From: CAWBUW01 sp963792075
Lineage (GTDB): Bacteria > Chloroflexota > Anaerolineae > Anaerolineales > UBA4823
Reading direction: 5' to 3'
NCBI GenBank assembly: GCA_963792075.1
Contig: CAWBUW010000012.1
Location: 1,674,001-1,738,000 of the forward strand
Length of the DNA stretch: 64,000 nucleotides
In this document: positions 42,891-52,328 of the stretch, one piece after another
How positions within the stretch are numbered: the stretch's first letter is position 1
Layout: each line of letters starts with the position of its first letter
Made by a program: the position numbers and the translations under genes
Notes under the pieces: model-generated
Database searches by the model: none
Told to the model about the DNA's origin: nothing
What the model saw: only the letters and a program-made list of their open reading frames with translations

Positions 42891-43318
42891 AAAAGTCGCT
42901 GAGCCGGCGCGATTTCCTCGCCCTTGCCGGGAAGAGCTGCCTGGCTTTGGCCGGCCTGCTGGGCGCTGACATCTTGCTTCGTTTTATCTCGTATTCTGCC
43001 GGGCCGGAACGGCCCACCGAGTTTGACCTGGGCTCCGCGGACCAATATCCACCCGGCTCGCGCACGGTGATCGGCCAGGCGAATGCACTCCTGGTGCATA
43101 CGCCTGCCGGATTCCGCGCCATCAGCCTGACCTGTACCCATCTGGGCTGCAGCGTAAAGCCCACCTCGAGCGGTTTTGCCTGCCCATGTCATAACTCACA
43201 GTTCGATAGTGACGGGAATGTCGTGCAAGGCCCCGCTTCCAGGCCTCTGGAAGTTTACTCGGTGCAGCAAACTGCGGACATGAAATTGATCCTGAAAATC
43301 ACAACAGGTAGGGGATGA
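42887..43318 (+). CDS. Rieske [2Fe-2S] protein
   Basis: 143 aa, Tat signal LSRRDFLALAGKS with the TM segment as anchor. The cluster motifs are CTHLGC and CPCHNSQF (CXHX2C and CXCHX2). Typical quinol oxidase Rieske subunit of cytochrome bc-type complexes. The start overlaps the previous stop (42887-42890). Last gene of the operon. Its 3' end overlaps the end of the convergent membrane methyltransferase gene by 20 bases. Confidence 0.93.
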   Translation: MKKSLSRRDFLALAGKSCLALAGLLGADILLRFISYSAGPERPTEFDLGSADQYPPGSRTVIGQANALLVHTPAGFRAISLTCTHLGCSVKPTSSGFACPCHNSQFDSDGNVVQGPASRPLEVYSVQQTADMKLILKITTGRG

Positions 43319-43850
43319 ACCTTTTCGTGCGTTTTATGTAATCCTGGTAGGCAGGGCCGAAGAAACGGATATTCTCCAACTCTTCAAGCCGGGCGGTTTG
43401 AACCAGGCAGGCCGTCGCGACCAGCGCCAGGATCACTCCCGGCCAGGAGGGCAATTTGAAGAACGTGCCCCAGGCGAGGAAGAATAACGAACTGTACATG
43501 GGGTGGCGGATGTACCTGTATACCCCTGTGGTTACCAGCAGGGTGGTTTTTTCCAATGACAGGAGGGCGGGATCCTGGCGCTCAGAGCCAGGCTGGCCGT
43601 GATTGCGCAGCCAGGCCAGGCTGGAAATGACCAGCCAGAGCGAGATGATCAATAAGAGCCATGAAACCAATTGGTACCAGGCAAAGGGATGAAGGAACCA
43701 GCCGAGGATATTGAGCAGCACCAGCGCCAGGATGGCTTCCCAGGCGAAGAACCGGTAGAAACCATGCGTGCGGGGATTTCGCAGGGAGGCGCGTGAAATG
43801 ATTGCCAGCCCCACAGAAATGATGATAAAGATGACCAGCAGGAATGCCAT
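43299..43850 (-). CDS. Isoprenylcysteine methyltransferase-like membrane protein
   Basis: 183 aa with about five hydrophobic helices. The C-terminal half contains LLVTTGVYRYIRHPMYSSLFFLAWG, the RHPxY motif of the ICMT/PEMT family, and a final EELENIRFFGPAYQDYIKRTKRFIP (the E/Y-rich SAM-binding end). It methylates lipids or isoprenoid-linked targets in the membrane, substrate unknown. Convergent with the Rieske gene. Confidence 0.85.
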   Translation of the reverse strand: MAFLLVIFIIISVGLAIISRASLRNPRTHGFYRFFAWEAILALVLLNILGWFLHPFAWYQLVSWLLLIISLWLVISSLAWLRNHGQPGSERQDPALLSLEKTTLLVTTGVYRYIRHPMYSSLFFLAWGTFFKLPSWPGVILALVATACLVQTARLEELENIRFFGPAYQDYIKRTKRFIPYLL

Positions 43851-43907
43851 ACTCAGAAATTATTCTATCAATGATTCCATCATCCCTCAATCCCCTTTAA
43901 AAACTTG

Positions 43908-43957
43908 GGGAGGGGGGTAAGTGTGGGCGGCAAAGCCGCTTGACTTACCCCCCTCCC
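43908..43957 (-). terminator. Long hairpin after htrA
   Basis: 15-bp stem 43908-43922 with 43943-43957 and inner GCGGC-AAA-GCCGC (43927-43939). G-run at the 5' side, C-run at the 3' side, no T-tract. It lies just after the stop of the protease gene, which is read leftward. Confidence 0.6.
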
Positions 43958-43980
43958 GTTGTAAGGAGGAGGAGAAAACT

Positions 43981-45651
43981 TTACGGGTGTTCTGCCAGCG
44001 TGGCAGTGAGCGTTAGTTCTTTTCCGTCCCGTAATACGGCCAGGTTAACCTGTTGGCCGGGTTTTGCACTTTGCATGAAGGCTTGCAATTCCTCGAACGT
44101 GACAACAGGGTGGTTATCAATCGAAGTAATGACATCTCCGCCGACCAGCACACGCTGTCCATTGATCAGCACAGGTTTGAAGCTGCCCTGGATGCCGGCC
44201 TTGTCTGCCGGGCTCCCTGCCTGCACCTGTTCTACCAGGATGCCGGACTGACCTTCGGGCAGGCTCATTTCCTTGTTGATTTCAGTTGTGAGCGCTTGCC
44301 CGGCGATGCCGAGCCAGGCGCCTTGCTGGACGGTGGTTGGGGCGGTCTGCGCTGCCGCAGCCTGGGCAGGGCGGGCTTCCAGCGTAGCTTCTACGGTCTG
44401 TTCTTTCCCGCTGCGCAGGATGGTCAGCGTGACTTTTTGACCGACGTTGGTGTGGTCAGCGAGGTAAGCGATCAAATCCTCGATGGTTTTCACAGGCGAG
44501 CCATCGATCTTTGTAATCAGGTCGCCGCCGACACCCACGTCCTGGCCGTCAATCGTCACCTGGCTGTCGCTGCCACGCAAACCGGCTTTCTCGGCGGGGC
44601 TGCCTGGCAGGATGGATTCCACCAGGGCGCCACGCTGAGTGCTTTCCAGTTTCATGGCTTTGGCAACGTCAGGGGTCAGCGAAAAACTGCTGATGCCAAG
44701 ATAAGGATGCTCGTATGAGCCGCTCTTGATCAGCTCTGGTACGACGTGGCTGACAATGGTGGACGGAATGGCGAATCCCACACCGGAGCCGGCGCCTGCA
44801 GTCAATTCAATGGCTGCATTGACGCCGATGAGCGCACCCTGGTCATCGACCAATGGGCCGCCTGAGTTGCCGGGGTTGATGGGCGCATCGGTTTGGATAA
44901 TGTCAGGGATAGAATAAGTCGTTCCATCTGCGTTGCTCTGGTTGGAGGGCAGGGTGCGCCCCAGGGCGCTGACGATGCCCACGGTCATGGTATTTTCCAA
45001 TCCAAAGGGGTTACCAATTGCAACGGCAATCTGGCCGACTTTCACATTCGCCAAATCGCTGACTGTGATGGGCGAAAGCGCGAAGCCTGGGTTGTCGACC
45101 TTTACGACAGCCAGGTCGCTATCTGGGTCTGCGCCAACCAGTTTGGCCGGGACTGTGGTGCCATCTGCAAACTTGACTTCGATTTTATCCGCGCCGCTCA
45201 CCACGTGGTTATTGGTGACGATATCTCCCGCCTGGTCCCAGACAAAACCAGAACCGAGCCCCTGGCTGTATTGCGGCGTAGAGGGTTGGTTGTTATTCTG
45301 GCCGGGCGAGTTATAGAAATTGGGCATGCCCGGGAGGTTGGAGAAAGGTGAGTTCGGATCCATCGGGTTCAGGCTTGAAATATCCTGTTTCTGTACGACG
45401 CGGATGCTGACCACGGACGGGTTCACCTGGGTGTAAATGCCTTCCAGGGCGGTTTCGTAAGCTGTCAGAGGGGTGGTTGTCCCGCTGCTGGTAGTTTTTT
45501 GCGGCTGCGCTTGCTGCGGAAGGGCAACCGCAGCAGGGGCGCTTTTGATGACTGCCTGTGCTGGAATAAGACTGGCGGCGTTGCTACAGGCTGACAATAG
45601 CAGGCTGATAACGATCAGCGTTGAGCTGAGAAAAGCAATTTTTTGTTTCAT
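43981..45651 (-). CDS. HtrA/DegP-type serine protease with two PDZ domains, lipoprotein
   Basis: 556 aa. Lipobox LLLSAC near residue 22. A Gln/Pro/Asn-rich linker (about 45-130) precedes the trypsin-like domain with His149 (TNNHVV), Asp179 (DSDLAVV) and Ser263 (GNSGGPLV). Two PDZ domains follow (about 315-400 with GDLITKIDGSPVKTIEDL, and about 450-540 with GDVITSIDNHPVVTFEEL). It degrades misfolded exported proteins. The AAGGAGG ribosome site is strong. The neighbouring two-component genes suggest envelope-stress control. Confidence 0.95.
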   Translation of the reverse strand: MKQKIAFLSSTLIVISLLLSACSNAASLIPAQAVIKSAPAAVALPQQAQPQKTTSSGTTTPLTAYETALEGIYTQVNPSVVSIRVVQKQDISSLNPMDPNSPFSNLPGMPNFYNSPGQNNNQPSTPQYSQGLGSGFVWDQAGDIVTNNHVVSGADKIEVKFADGTTVPAKLVGADPDSDLAVVKVDNPGFALSPITVSDLANVKVGQIAVAIGNPFGLENTMTVGIVSALGRTLPSNQSNADGTTYSIPDIIQTDAPINPGNSGGPLVDDQGALIGVNAAIELTAGAGSGVGFAIPSTIVSHVVPELIKSGSYEHPYLGISSFSLTPDVAKAMKLESTQRGALVESILPGSPAEKAGLRGSDSQVTIDGQDVGVGGDLITKIDGSPVKTIEDLIAYLADHTNVGQKVTLTILRSGKEQTVEATLEARPAQAAAAQTAPTTVQQGAWLGIAGQALTTEINKEMSLPEGQSGILVEQVQAGSPADKAGIQGSFKPVLINGQRVLVGGDVITSIDNHPVVTFEELQAFMQSAKPGQQVNLAVLRDGKELTLTATLAEHP

Positions 45652-45683
45652 AAGAGAACCTCCTTCGTAGGTTTTCGCCTTAC

Positions 45684-45712
45684 AGTATACAAAGGATGTT
45701 CTGCTATGTCTT
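45684..45712 (-). promoter_or_regulatory. Promoter of the htrA gene
   Basis: On the minus strand AAGACA (45712-45707), 17-base spacer, TATACT (45689-45684), about 33 bases upstream of the ATG. Confidence 0.5.
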
Positions 45713-45769
45713 TATGGGGACCCTATGGCAAGCTTAAGGAAACCTTATGCTCCTTCTCCCTTCTTGCTC

Positions 45770-45824
45770 GGGACAGGGGGTACAACACGCTGCGCAAAGC
45801 GTAGCGTGTTGTACCCCCTGTCCC
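45770..45824 (-). terminator. Very long hairpin after the histidine kinase gene (26-bp stem)
   Basis: GGGACAGGGGG... (45770-45791) pairs perfectly with 45803-45824, and GCGC/GCGT continues it around an AAA loop with one wobble. The core ACGCTGCGCAAAGCG recurs, reversed, in the hairpin at 60294-60345. It ends eight bases from the kinase stop. Confidence 0.65.
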
Positions 45825-45831
45825 CTGCTAA

Positions 45832-47244
45832 CTATATGGGCAGCGTTACCGTAAACTCGCTCCCATTGCCCGGGGTGCTTTCCACGTTCATCTGGCCGCC
45901 ATGTGCCGTGACCAGCTCACGAGCAATCGTCAGTCCCAGCCCCATGCCCTGTTTGATGCGTTTTCCGGTGTCGCCGCGGTAAAACGGTAAGAAAATCTTT
46001 TCGCGTTCGTCCGCATGGACGCCTGCACCCGTATCGCTCACTTTCAGCCAAAACGTATTTTCACTTACACCGGCTGAAACTTTCACCCTGCCGCCAGGCG
46101 GAGTGTATTTGATGGCGTTGCTGGCGAGATTCCCTACCACCTGGGCCATGCGCAGCGTATCGATCGATAGGGTTGGCAGCGCAGCGGGCAGTTCTTCCTC
46201 CCAATCGAGACGTTTCTCCTCTGCGGCTGCCCGCCAGGGGATCAGGACGCCCCGCAGCCAGTCCGCGGTCTCAACAGGCTGCAAGTGCAATTCCAGGCTG
46301 CCGATGGCCTTATCGTACAGGTTCGCCAGCTCATCCAGCAGATACTGCAGCCGCTGGGTCTCGTCATCCATGCCGTGGGTCAGGTCGTACATCAAAGCCG
46401 GGTCCTCCGCGGCTCCTTTGCCGAGGGCATGGATGGCCGAGCGCAGCGCTCCGAGCGGTCTCCCCAGCTCGTGGACGATATTGGCTAACAACTGGCGGCG
46501 CGAAGTCTCCAGGCTGTGCAGTTGCTCGACCAGGAAGTTAACCGCGCGCGCCAGCGAGCGTAGTTCCTCGGGGCCGCTTTCTTGCATCGGTTCGTGGCGC
46601 TGACCGGTGGCGAGACTGTAAATTGCATCCGTTACCTCGCGCACCGGCCGGCTGATGCCGATTGCCAGCCAGGTGCCAAGCAAAGCGCTCAAGACCAATC
46701 CCAACCCCAGCGCAACCAGGATCTGCCAGCGGAGCTGGTCGAAAATGTCATACAAAGAGCCCAGGCTGTAGGTCAGGCGGACGATCCCGACCACCTGGCT
46801 GCTGGCATCGGTGACCGGTTCGTAGACGTCCACCTGGACGTTGCTCAGGTTGAAGATCGAGTAGTTGGTGAGCGCAGTTTCTTTTCCGGTCTCTGCCTGG
46901 GCGAGGCCCGGCAGCATCATGCTGGTGCCTTTCAACGAGGGGTAGTCGGGGTCACTGGAATAGAGCAGGATGCCCCGGCCGTCCAGGAACATGACCTGGA
47001 TATCCGGGTCGAGTTGGACGCGCGAAATCAGGTTCTCGAACAGGATCGGGTCGCCCCATAATTCATACTCGGCGCTGCTGATTTCTGCCAGCAGGCGAGC
47101 GTTGCTCACCAGGTTCTTGGCCAGTTGGGGGATGAGGATTTGACCTTCCAGCGAATAGATGAGCAAACCGCCCATCAGAGGCAGGGCCAGCAGCAGTGGG
47201 AGAATCTGGCTCCAGATGAGACGTTGGCGCAAGGTACGGAACAT
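45832..47244 (-). CDS. Sensor histidine kinase
   Basis: 470 aa. TM1 about 11-33, sensor loop, TM2 about 170-193, HAMP (about 195-247), then an H box of variant form ANIVHELGRPLGALRSA (HELGRPL rather than HELRTPL). The HATPase has NLASNAIKYTPPGG, DTGAGVHADEREKIFLPFYRG and GMGLGLTIARELV. Its stop is eight bases from a 26-bp hairpin. It is the partner of the regulator immediately upstream (3-base spacing). Confidence 0.93.
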   Translation of the reverse strand: MFRTLRQRLIWSQILPLLLALPLMGGLLIYSLEGQILIPQLAKNLVSNARLLAEISSAEYELWGDPILFENLISRVQLDPDIQVMFLDGRGILLYSSDPDYPSLKGTSMMLPGLAQAETGKETALTNYSIFNLSNVQVDVYEPVTDASSQVVGIVRLTYSLGSLYDIFDQLRWQILVALGLGLVLSALLGTWLAIGISRPVREVTDAIYSLATGQRHEPMQESGPEELRSLARAVNFLVEQLHSLETSRRQLLANIVHELGRPLGALRSAIHALGKGAAEDPALMYDLTHGMDDETQRLQYLLDELANLYDKAIGSLELHLQPVETADWLRGVLIPWRAAAEEKRLDWEEELPAALPTLSIDTLRMAQVVGNLASNAIKYTPPGGRVKVSAGVSENTFWLKVSDTGAGVHADEREKIFLPFYRGDTGKRIKQGMGLGLTIARELVTAHGGQMNVESTPGNGSEFTVTLPI

Positions 47245-47246
47245 GA

Positions 47247-47939
47247 TTACCCTCCCACGAGTTTATAACCCACGCCGCGGACGGTCACGATCCGTTTTGG
47301 GTGTTCCGGGTTTGTTTCTAATTTCTCGCGCAGCCAGCGGATGTGTACGTAAACCACCTGGGGCTGCCCGATAAACTCGGCCCCCCAGACGCTGGCCAGC
47401 AGTTCATCTACCGAACGGACGTGGTTTGGATCCAGGGCCAGGGCGTGCAGCAGGCTGAATTCGCGTGGGGAAAGTCTTACACTTTGCCCGCTTAGGCTGA
47501 CCGTATGGGCGGCCGGGTCGAGAGTCAGATCGCCCACGGTCAATGGCGAGAGAGGCTGTGGGGCCTCCGGAACGGATTCGCTCCGGCGCAGCACCGCTTT
47601 AATATGCGCAATCAAGACGTCCACGTCGAAAGGCTTGGTGATGTAATCGTCCGCGCCGAGCTCCAGCCCCACCACTTCATCCAGGTTGCGGCGCCGGGCG
47701 GTGACGAAAATAACCGGCACGCGGAACTGCTCTTTGAACCGTTTGATCGCATCCAACCCATCCATACCGGGCAGGCCGATATCGAGCAGCACCAGGTCCG
47801 GAGGGTTCTGCCGGGCCAGCGACAGGGCATCCTCAGCGTTGGCCGCCGCGCTGGCGCGGAACCCGGCTTGCTCCAGGTTGAATGCCAGGCTGCGGCGCAT
47901 CAGAGCATCGTCATCCACCAGCAAAATGTGTCTTGGCAT
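47247..47939 (-). CDS. OmpR-family response regulator
   Basis: 230 aa. Receiver domain with acidic pair DDD near the start (LLVDDDALMRR), phospho-Asp in LVLLDIGLPGMDG and Lys in ITKPFD. Winged-helix DNA-binding C-terminal domain ending VTVRGVGYKLVGG. First gene of the pair with the histidine kinase. The adjacent HtrA gene makes envelope stress a plausible signal, but that is inference. Confidence 0.95.
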   Translation of the reverse strand: MPRHILLVDDDALMRRSLAFNLEQAGFRASAAANAEDALSLARQNPPDLVLLDIGLPGMDGLDAIKRFKEQFRVPVIFVTARRRNLDEVVGLELGADDYITKPFDVDVLIAHIKAVLRRSESVPEAPQPLSPLTVGDLTLDPAAHTVSLSGQSVRLSPREFSLLHALALDPNHVRSVDELLASVWGAEFIGQPQVVYVHIRWLREKLETNPEHPKRIVTVRGVGYKLVGG

Positions 47940-48002
47940 AATGTTGATTATATCGCCAGTGGGGGTTTGGATGATTGTGGGCTCGCGAAGTTTCGAATGA
48001 AC

Positions 48003-50054
48003 CTATTTCCCCTTCAATCGCTGCACTGTTAGCAGCGCGCCAGCGTATAGAATTGCCGCTACAATGTACAGGCTCTTGATCCCCCACCAGATGGCGGTGT
48101 ATTCCAGTGCCCCTCCGATGACCGCTCCACTGAGATTTGAAGCAAGCGGGCCGGCAGTTTCGCCGGCCTGTTTCAGCGATTCACTGAAGATAAGGCCTGC
48201 AAAGAACAATGGCAGGGACAGCAAGGTGATCCCGACAAGCACGCGTACCAGCCAAGGCAGGCCAACCAGCCAGTTCAAAGGAAAAAGATAGGCAAAAGCT
48301 AAACTGGCAAAGAGTAGGCCATAGACTAGCCGGATGTCGATTTTTATCCTACGCAAAACGAGCAAGTTGGCCATCAGCGCCATCAGCAGTACACCAGAAA
48401 TAGCCATGGAATTTACCAGCCAGGTGGTGCCGAAAAGCAAGGCCAGTTCGGTAATGCTCTTGAACTCAATCAACAGGAAGGCGCTACCCAGCAAAAAGAA
48501 ATGCAAGTCGAGGCGCGTCGTTTGCGGAAAAGTCCGAGTTACCAGGAAAAGACACGCCACGCCAATCAGAAGCAAAGTTTCAACATAGCGAGGAGGAAGG
48601 GCCCGCGTTTCAAGGTAGAGATAAGGCCAATCGTCGGTCGCGAGCGGCAGATAATCGAATGCGGGGTCAGCCTGCCAAGTTTTCAGAGGTGTGTTGGCGA
48701 TATTTTCAGGCGAAACTGCCCCCATCACAAAAACGGTGCCAACCGGCTCGTTGTCGAAATAGACGTTCCCCGAGCCAAATAGTTGAGTCAACATGCGCCC
48801 TATGCGCTGTTCAACCCACGGGTTATTCCCCGTGTAGAATGTAAGAACCATCACCCCATCATCAGTCAGGTGTTGCTTTGCCTGTTGGAGCCCTTCCATG
48901 GTGTAAACGAATGTGTCAAGCGTTACGCTGGATAATCCAGACAGCAGGGTGTAGGAATCCAGCAGTCCGTAAACTACCATGTTGTAGCGGTCCGTATTGT
49001 TTTTAAGGAAAGAACGTGCATCATCCACGATCAGCTTTACGCGCGTGTCGGCATAAGGCGCTTCGGGATGCAGTTTACGCCCCAGTTCGATAATGGCAGG
49101 ATCGATATCCACTGCATCGACATGCCCAGCGCCATTCCGTAGCGCTGCTGCTACATCGTTCCCTGACCCTGCGCCCAGAATCAACACTCGATCATTCTTC
49201 GCGCCTATCCAGTAGGGCAGGTTATAGACAATCTTGGCGCTTTTTAGTCTGGGAATCTCATCTTCCCATTTTTCCAGAAATTGAGGAGAAAGATCAATGG
49301 TTTGTTGGTAAACGATCTGCTGCACTTTAATCGTTGAGCCAATCTTGATTTTCTGGTTATCTGCCGCACGTTTAAAATACAAATCGCTAACTTCCAGTCT
49401 TTGATATGGGGACCAGGATGCTTTTTGCCCTAAGAAACCCAGCACAACCAGTGTCACGATAAAAATGGGCGCATCCCATCGGGATAGGACTCGCCTGGTT
49501 GCCAGGTAGATAACATATCCGAGGGCTCCTAAACCAAACCAAAAGACAGGAGGCGTCTGGAAGTAAGAAGTCAATGAATAAGCCCATATACCGGCCAGGC
49601 TGGCCAGGAGATTGATGATATAGGCAGGTACGGGGAGGTGTTGAGCCATTTCCCTGCTTGTTGCTTGCCCTAACGGAATAAAGAGAAATGTAATCAGCAA
49701 AAAAACGGTCAGGGTTATGGCCAGGATCAAGACCAACGCTAACCAATACCCCAATGTGTTGTCTGGGTTGGGATGCATCAATGGCTGAGAAGGGGAAGTA
49801 TTTACCCAACTCAGGACAAGTACGAGCAAAACGAACAGGCTGAAAATCGGAGCAAAGGAAGAGCGGTAATCTCGCTTCTGGTTGGCCATTCCAAATCCGA
49901 TGGAGAGGCCTAAAAAGGCGGCCATCAGAGGCAAGTTTTTATAAGACGAGATCAAAAATAATTCCGCCGCCACCCAGCGAATGGCAGCCAACTCAAAGAA
50001 CAGGCCGAGGCTGCTGATCAAAAAAAGAGGCCCCCACTTTTGAATACGGTTCAT
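48003..50054 (-). CDS. Polytopic membrane protein with spermidine-synthase-like domain
   Basis: 683 aa from ATG 50054 (GTGAGGTG upstream). About seven helices at the N-terminus (1-215) and about seven at the C-terminus (about 500-680) enclose a soluble Rossmann methyltransferase-type domain resembling SpeE. The latter has VLILGAGSGNDVAAALRNGAGHVDAVDIDPAIIELGRKLHP and the acidic DDARSFLK. Fused SpeE-membrane proteins are known in many bacteria but few are characterised, so polyamine synthesis is not assured. Its promoter was not located with confidence. Confidence 0.85.
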   Translation of the reverse strand: MNRIQKWGPLFLISSLGLFFELAAIRWVAAELFLISSYKNLPLMAAFLGLSIGFGMANQKRDYRSSFAPIFSLFVLLVLVLSWVNTSPSQPLMHPNPDNTLGYWLALVLILAITLTVFLLITFLFIPLGQATSREMAQHLPVPAYIINLLASLAGIWAYSLTSYFQTPPVFWFGLGALGYVIYLATRRVLSRWDAPIFIVTLVVLGFLGQKASWSPYQRLEVSDLYFKRAADNQKIKIGSTIKVQQIVYQQTIDLSPQFLEKWEDEIPRLKSAKIVYNLPYWIGAKNDRVLILGAGSGNDVAAALRNGAGHVDAVDIDPAIIELGRKLHPEAPYADTRVKLIVDDARSFLKNNTDRYNMVVYGLLDSYTLLSGLSSVTLDTFVYTMEGLQQAKQHLTDDGVMVLTFYTGNNPWVEQRIGRMLTQLFGSGNVYFDNEPVGTVFVMGAVSPENIANTPLKTWQADPAFDYLPLATDDWPYLYLETRALPPRYVETLLLIGVACLFLVTRTFPQTTRLDLHFFLLGSAFLLIEFKSITELALLFGTTWLVNSMAISGVLLMALMANLLVLRRIKIDIRLVYGLLFASLAFAYLFPLNWLVGLPWLVRVLVGITLLSLPLFFAGLIFSESLKQAGETAGPLASNLSGAVIGGALEYTAIWWGIKSLYIVAAILYAGALLTVQRLKGK

Positions 50055-50361
50055 TGTCACCTCACACTTTACCAAAAGATTGTTGAACCTGGCTGGCTGC
50101 CACCGCCGTGCTTAACATCTATCCATATCCGGTGCATTATAACTGATTGCCACTGTTCGCGTAGATTTGGCCTTTTGGATTTGCTAAGGTGGACATTGAA
50201 TTCTACTCAGGCATTTATTCCGCAAGGATTGCTGACTATTTCACACTTACCCAGGTTTGCCAACAGTATCTTTAGGGAAAACCTGATTGCGGGTTTGAGG
50301 CCATTGAATCCAGCGCCAATATTTTATATAATCATTAAGCCACAAAGAAAGAAGGATCAAA
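50055..50361. other. Intergenic region between membrane SpeE-like gene and acyl-CoA dehydrogenase
   Basis: No credible gene. It holds the divergent promoters. On the minus strand only a possible -10 (ATTATA at 50136-50141) is seen. On the plus strand there is a strong promoter at 50304-50332. Slightly AT-richer than its neighbours. Confidence 0.7.
50304..50332 (+). promoter_or_regulatory. Promoter of the acyl-CoA dehydrogenase gene
   Basis: TTGAAT (50304-50309), 17-base spacer, TATAAT (50327-50332), 29 bases before the ATG at 50362. Confidence 0.72.
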
Positions 50362-51600
50362 ATGTCTGACTTTACCTTGACCGCGGATCAACGCAGTTTA
50401 CGCGACGAAGCGCGCATCTTCGCCCGCGAGGAAGTGCCGCGCCAGTTGCTGCTCGATATGGATGCAGAGAAGGTGCATTACCCGCGTGAATATATTCGGA
50501 AACTTGCCGGGCGTCATTTGCTCGGCTTGCGTTTCCCGAAGGAATGGGGCGGGCGTGGCCTGGACTGGTCGTATGAGGTCCTGGCCTTAGAAGAAATCGG
50601 CGTGTTGGGCGCCAGCCTGGCCTGCCTGTTTTCCTTGCCGTCCATTGTCGGGGAAGCGATCAATGTCTTCTGCTCGAGCGAGCAAAAGGAAAAATATCTC
50701 AGGCCGGTCCTCGATGGCAGGATCACCGTCGCTGAGGCACTGACCGAACCACGCGGCGGCTCGGACTTTTTCGGCGCCACGGCAACTGCCAGGCGCGAAG
50801 GCGATTTCTACATCCTGAACGGGCAAAAGCGCTTCATTGTCGGCGCGGAGGGCGCGGACCTGTTCATGGTCTACGCGCGCACCAACCCGGATGCGGCAAG
50901 CCACAAGGCCATCAGCGCCTTGCTGGTCGAACGCGGCGAGGGCGTTGAGGTGCAGCACGTCTATGGTTTGCTGGGCACCCGCGGAGGCGGGACGGGGCGA
51001 GTCTACTTTCGGGATGTGCGCGTGCCGGTTGAGAATCTGATCGGGCAGGAGCATGACGCTTACCAGGTTTTTAACCAAATGATGATCCCCGAACGCATGA
51101 CCAGCGCTGCCGGGGCGCTGGGCCTGGCCCGCGCTGCTTTGGAAATTGCCGCGCGTTACGCCGACCGGCGCAAAGCCTTCGGGCAGAAGATCCGTGAGTT
51201 CGAGGGAGTCAGCTTCAAGGTCGCTGAAAGCCTGACCCGCTTGGACGCGGCGCGCGCCCTGGTGCACGAGACGGCGCGTATTATCGACTCCGTTGGGAAC
51301 TCGAGCTATGTGCGGCGGATGGTGTCGGAATCAAAGAAGTTCGCCACCGATACCGCTTGGGCTGTGGTCAACGATGCGATGCAGATCATGGGGGGAATCG
51401 GGTATACGAATGTCTATCCTATCGAGCGCCTGTTGCGCGACGCCCGTTTGATGGTTATTTGGACGGGCACGAACGAGATTATGAACCTCGTAATCCAGCA
51501 CGAGTACTACAAAGAGCTGCTCACCACCCAACCGGTTGCCCGAGACGTTGAGGCAGATGCCGCGAGTGCAGATGCGGAAAATGAAAAGGTGTACGAGTAA
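50362..51600 (+). CDS. Acyl-CoA dehydrogenase
   Basis: 412 aa, FAD-dependent beta-oxidation enzyme. Segments: EWGGRGLDWSYEVLALEEIG, VAEALTEPRGGSDFFGATATARREGDFYILNGQKRFI, MTSAAGALGLARAALEIAARYADRRKAFGQKI and the FAD-binding end MQIMGGIGYTNVYPIERLLRDARLMVIWTGTNEIMNL. The expected catalytic base lies in the GTNE(I/V) segment (Glu of TNEIMN) or the helix near residue 250, as the subfamily dictates. Its acyl length is not predictable. It carries its own strong promoter and stands alone. Confidence 0.93.
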   Translation: MSDFTLTADQRSLRDEARIFAREEVPRQLLLDMDAEKVHYPREYIRKLAGRHLLGLRFPKEWGGRGLDWSYEVLALEEIGVLGASLACLFSLPSIVGEAINVFCSSEQKEKYLRPVLDGRITVAEALTEPRGGSDFFGATATARREGDFYILNGQKRFIVGAEGADLFMVYARTNPDAASHKAISALLVERGEGVEVQHVYGLLGTRGGGTGRVYFRDVRVPVENLIGQEHDAYQVFNQMMIPERMTSAAGALGLARAALEIAARYADRRKAFGQKIREFEGVSFKVAESLTRLDAARALVHETARIIDSVGNSSYVRRMVSESKKFATDTAWAVVNDAMQIMGGIGYTNVYPIERLLRDARLMVIWTGTNEIMNLVIQHEYYKELLTTQPVARDVEADAASADAENEKVYE

Positions 51601-51732
51601 AACAGTTTGCAAATTTCCCCCAGAAAGAGGATAGAAATAACCCCAAAAACGTGATAGGTGGAGTGTTACTAAGATGAGAGGATATGCTACAACTAATATA
51701 GGTCAAATCAAGATTTTTCAAGGGAGATATCT

Positions 51733-52230
51733 ATGTCTAAGACTCAAGAGGATCTAAAAGCAGCTTTTGCAGGTAAATCACAGGCCAACCGGCGTTACCT
51801 GGCATTTGCTGAACAAGCAGAGAAAGATGGATTTCCCCAGGTAGCGCGACTGTTCCGTGCAGTCGCTCAGGCTGAAACAGTCCATGCCTTGAATCACTTT
51901 AAGGCTCTGGGCGCGGTGAAATCTACCGCTGAAAACCTGCAAGAGGCCATCAAAGGTGAGAATTACGAGGTGGTCAGTATGTATCCGCAGTTTATCAAAG
52001 ATGCGGAAGAAGAGGCGCAGAAGCGACCCCTGACCTCCTTCAAATGGGCTTTTGAGGTTGAAAAAGTGCATGAAGTCCTATACCGTAAGGCCCTGGAAAT
52101 GTTGGGCAAGGATATGCCAGCGCCTGACTACTACGTGTGTCCTTTCTGCGGATACACTCATGAAGGGCCCTTGGATGGCAAATGCCCGGTTTGCGGCACG
52201 CCAGGAGAAAAGTTCACGCGCGTCGCCTGA
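51733..52230 (+). CDS. Rubrerythrin
   Basis: 165 aa. The ferritin-like diiron domain (about 1-125) has the ExxH pattern in FAEQAEKDGFPQVARLFRAVAQAETVHALNHF and the second half SFKWAFEVEKVHEVLYRKAL. A C-terminal rubredoxin-like domain has the iron ligands YVCPFCGYTHEG and CPVCGTPGEKF. It reduces hydrogen peroxide in anaerobes, fitting an anaerobic or microaerobic host. It has its own ribosome site (GGGAGATAT). Confidence 0.95.
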   Translation: MSKTQEDLKAAFAGKSQANRRYLAFAEQAEKDGFPQVARLFRAVAQAETVHALNHFKALGAVKSTAENLQEAIKGENYEVVSMYPQFIKDAEEEAQKRPLTSFKWAFEVEKVHEVLYRKALEMLGKDMPAPDYYVCPFCGYTHEGPLDGKCPVCGTPGEKFTRVA

Positions 52231-52328
52231 GGGAGAATCGAAGGATTTAGCCGGGTTAGTTTACCCTGTGCGCGGCCGCAGGAAGAGGGGCTGCCGCTCC
52301 TGCCACGCCTTTCCTAAAGTCAGGGAAA

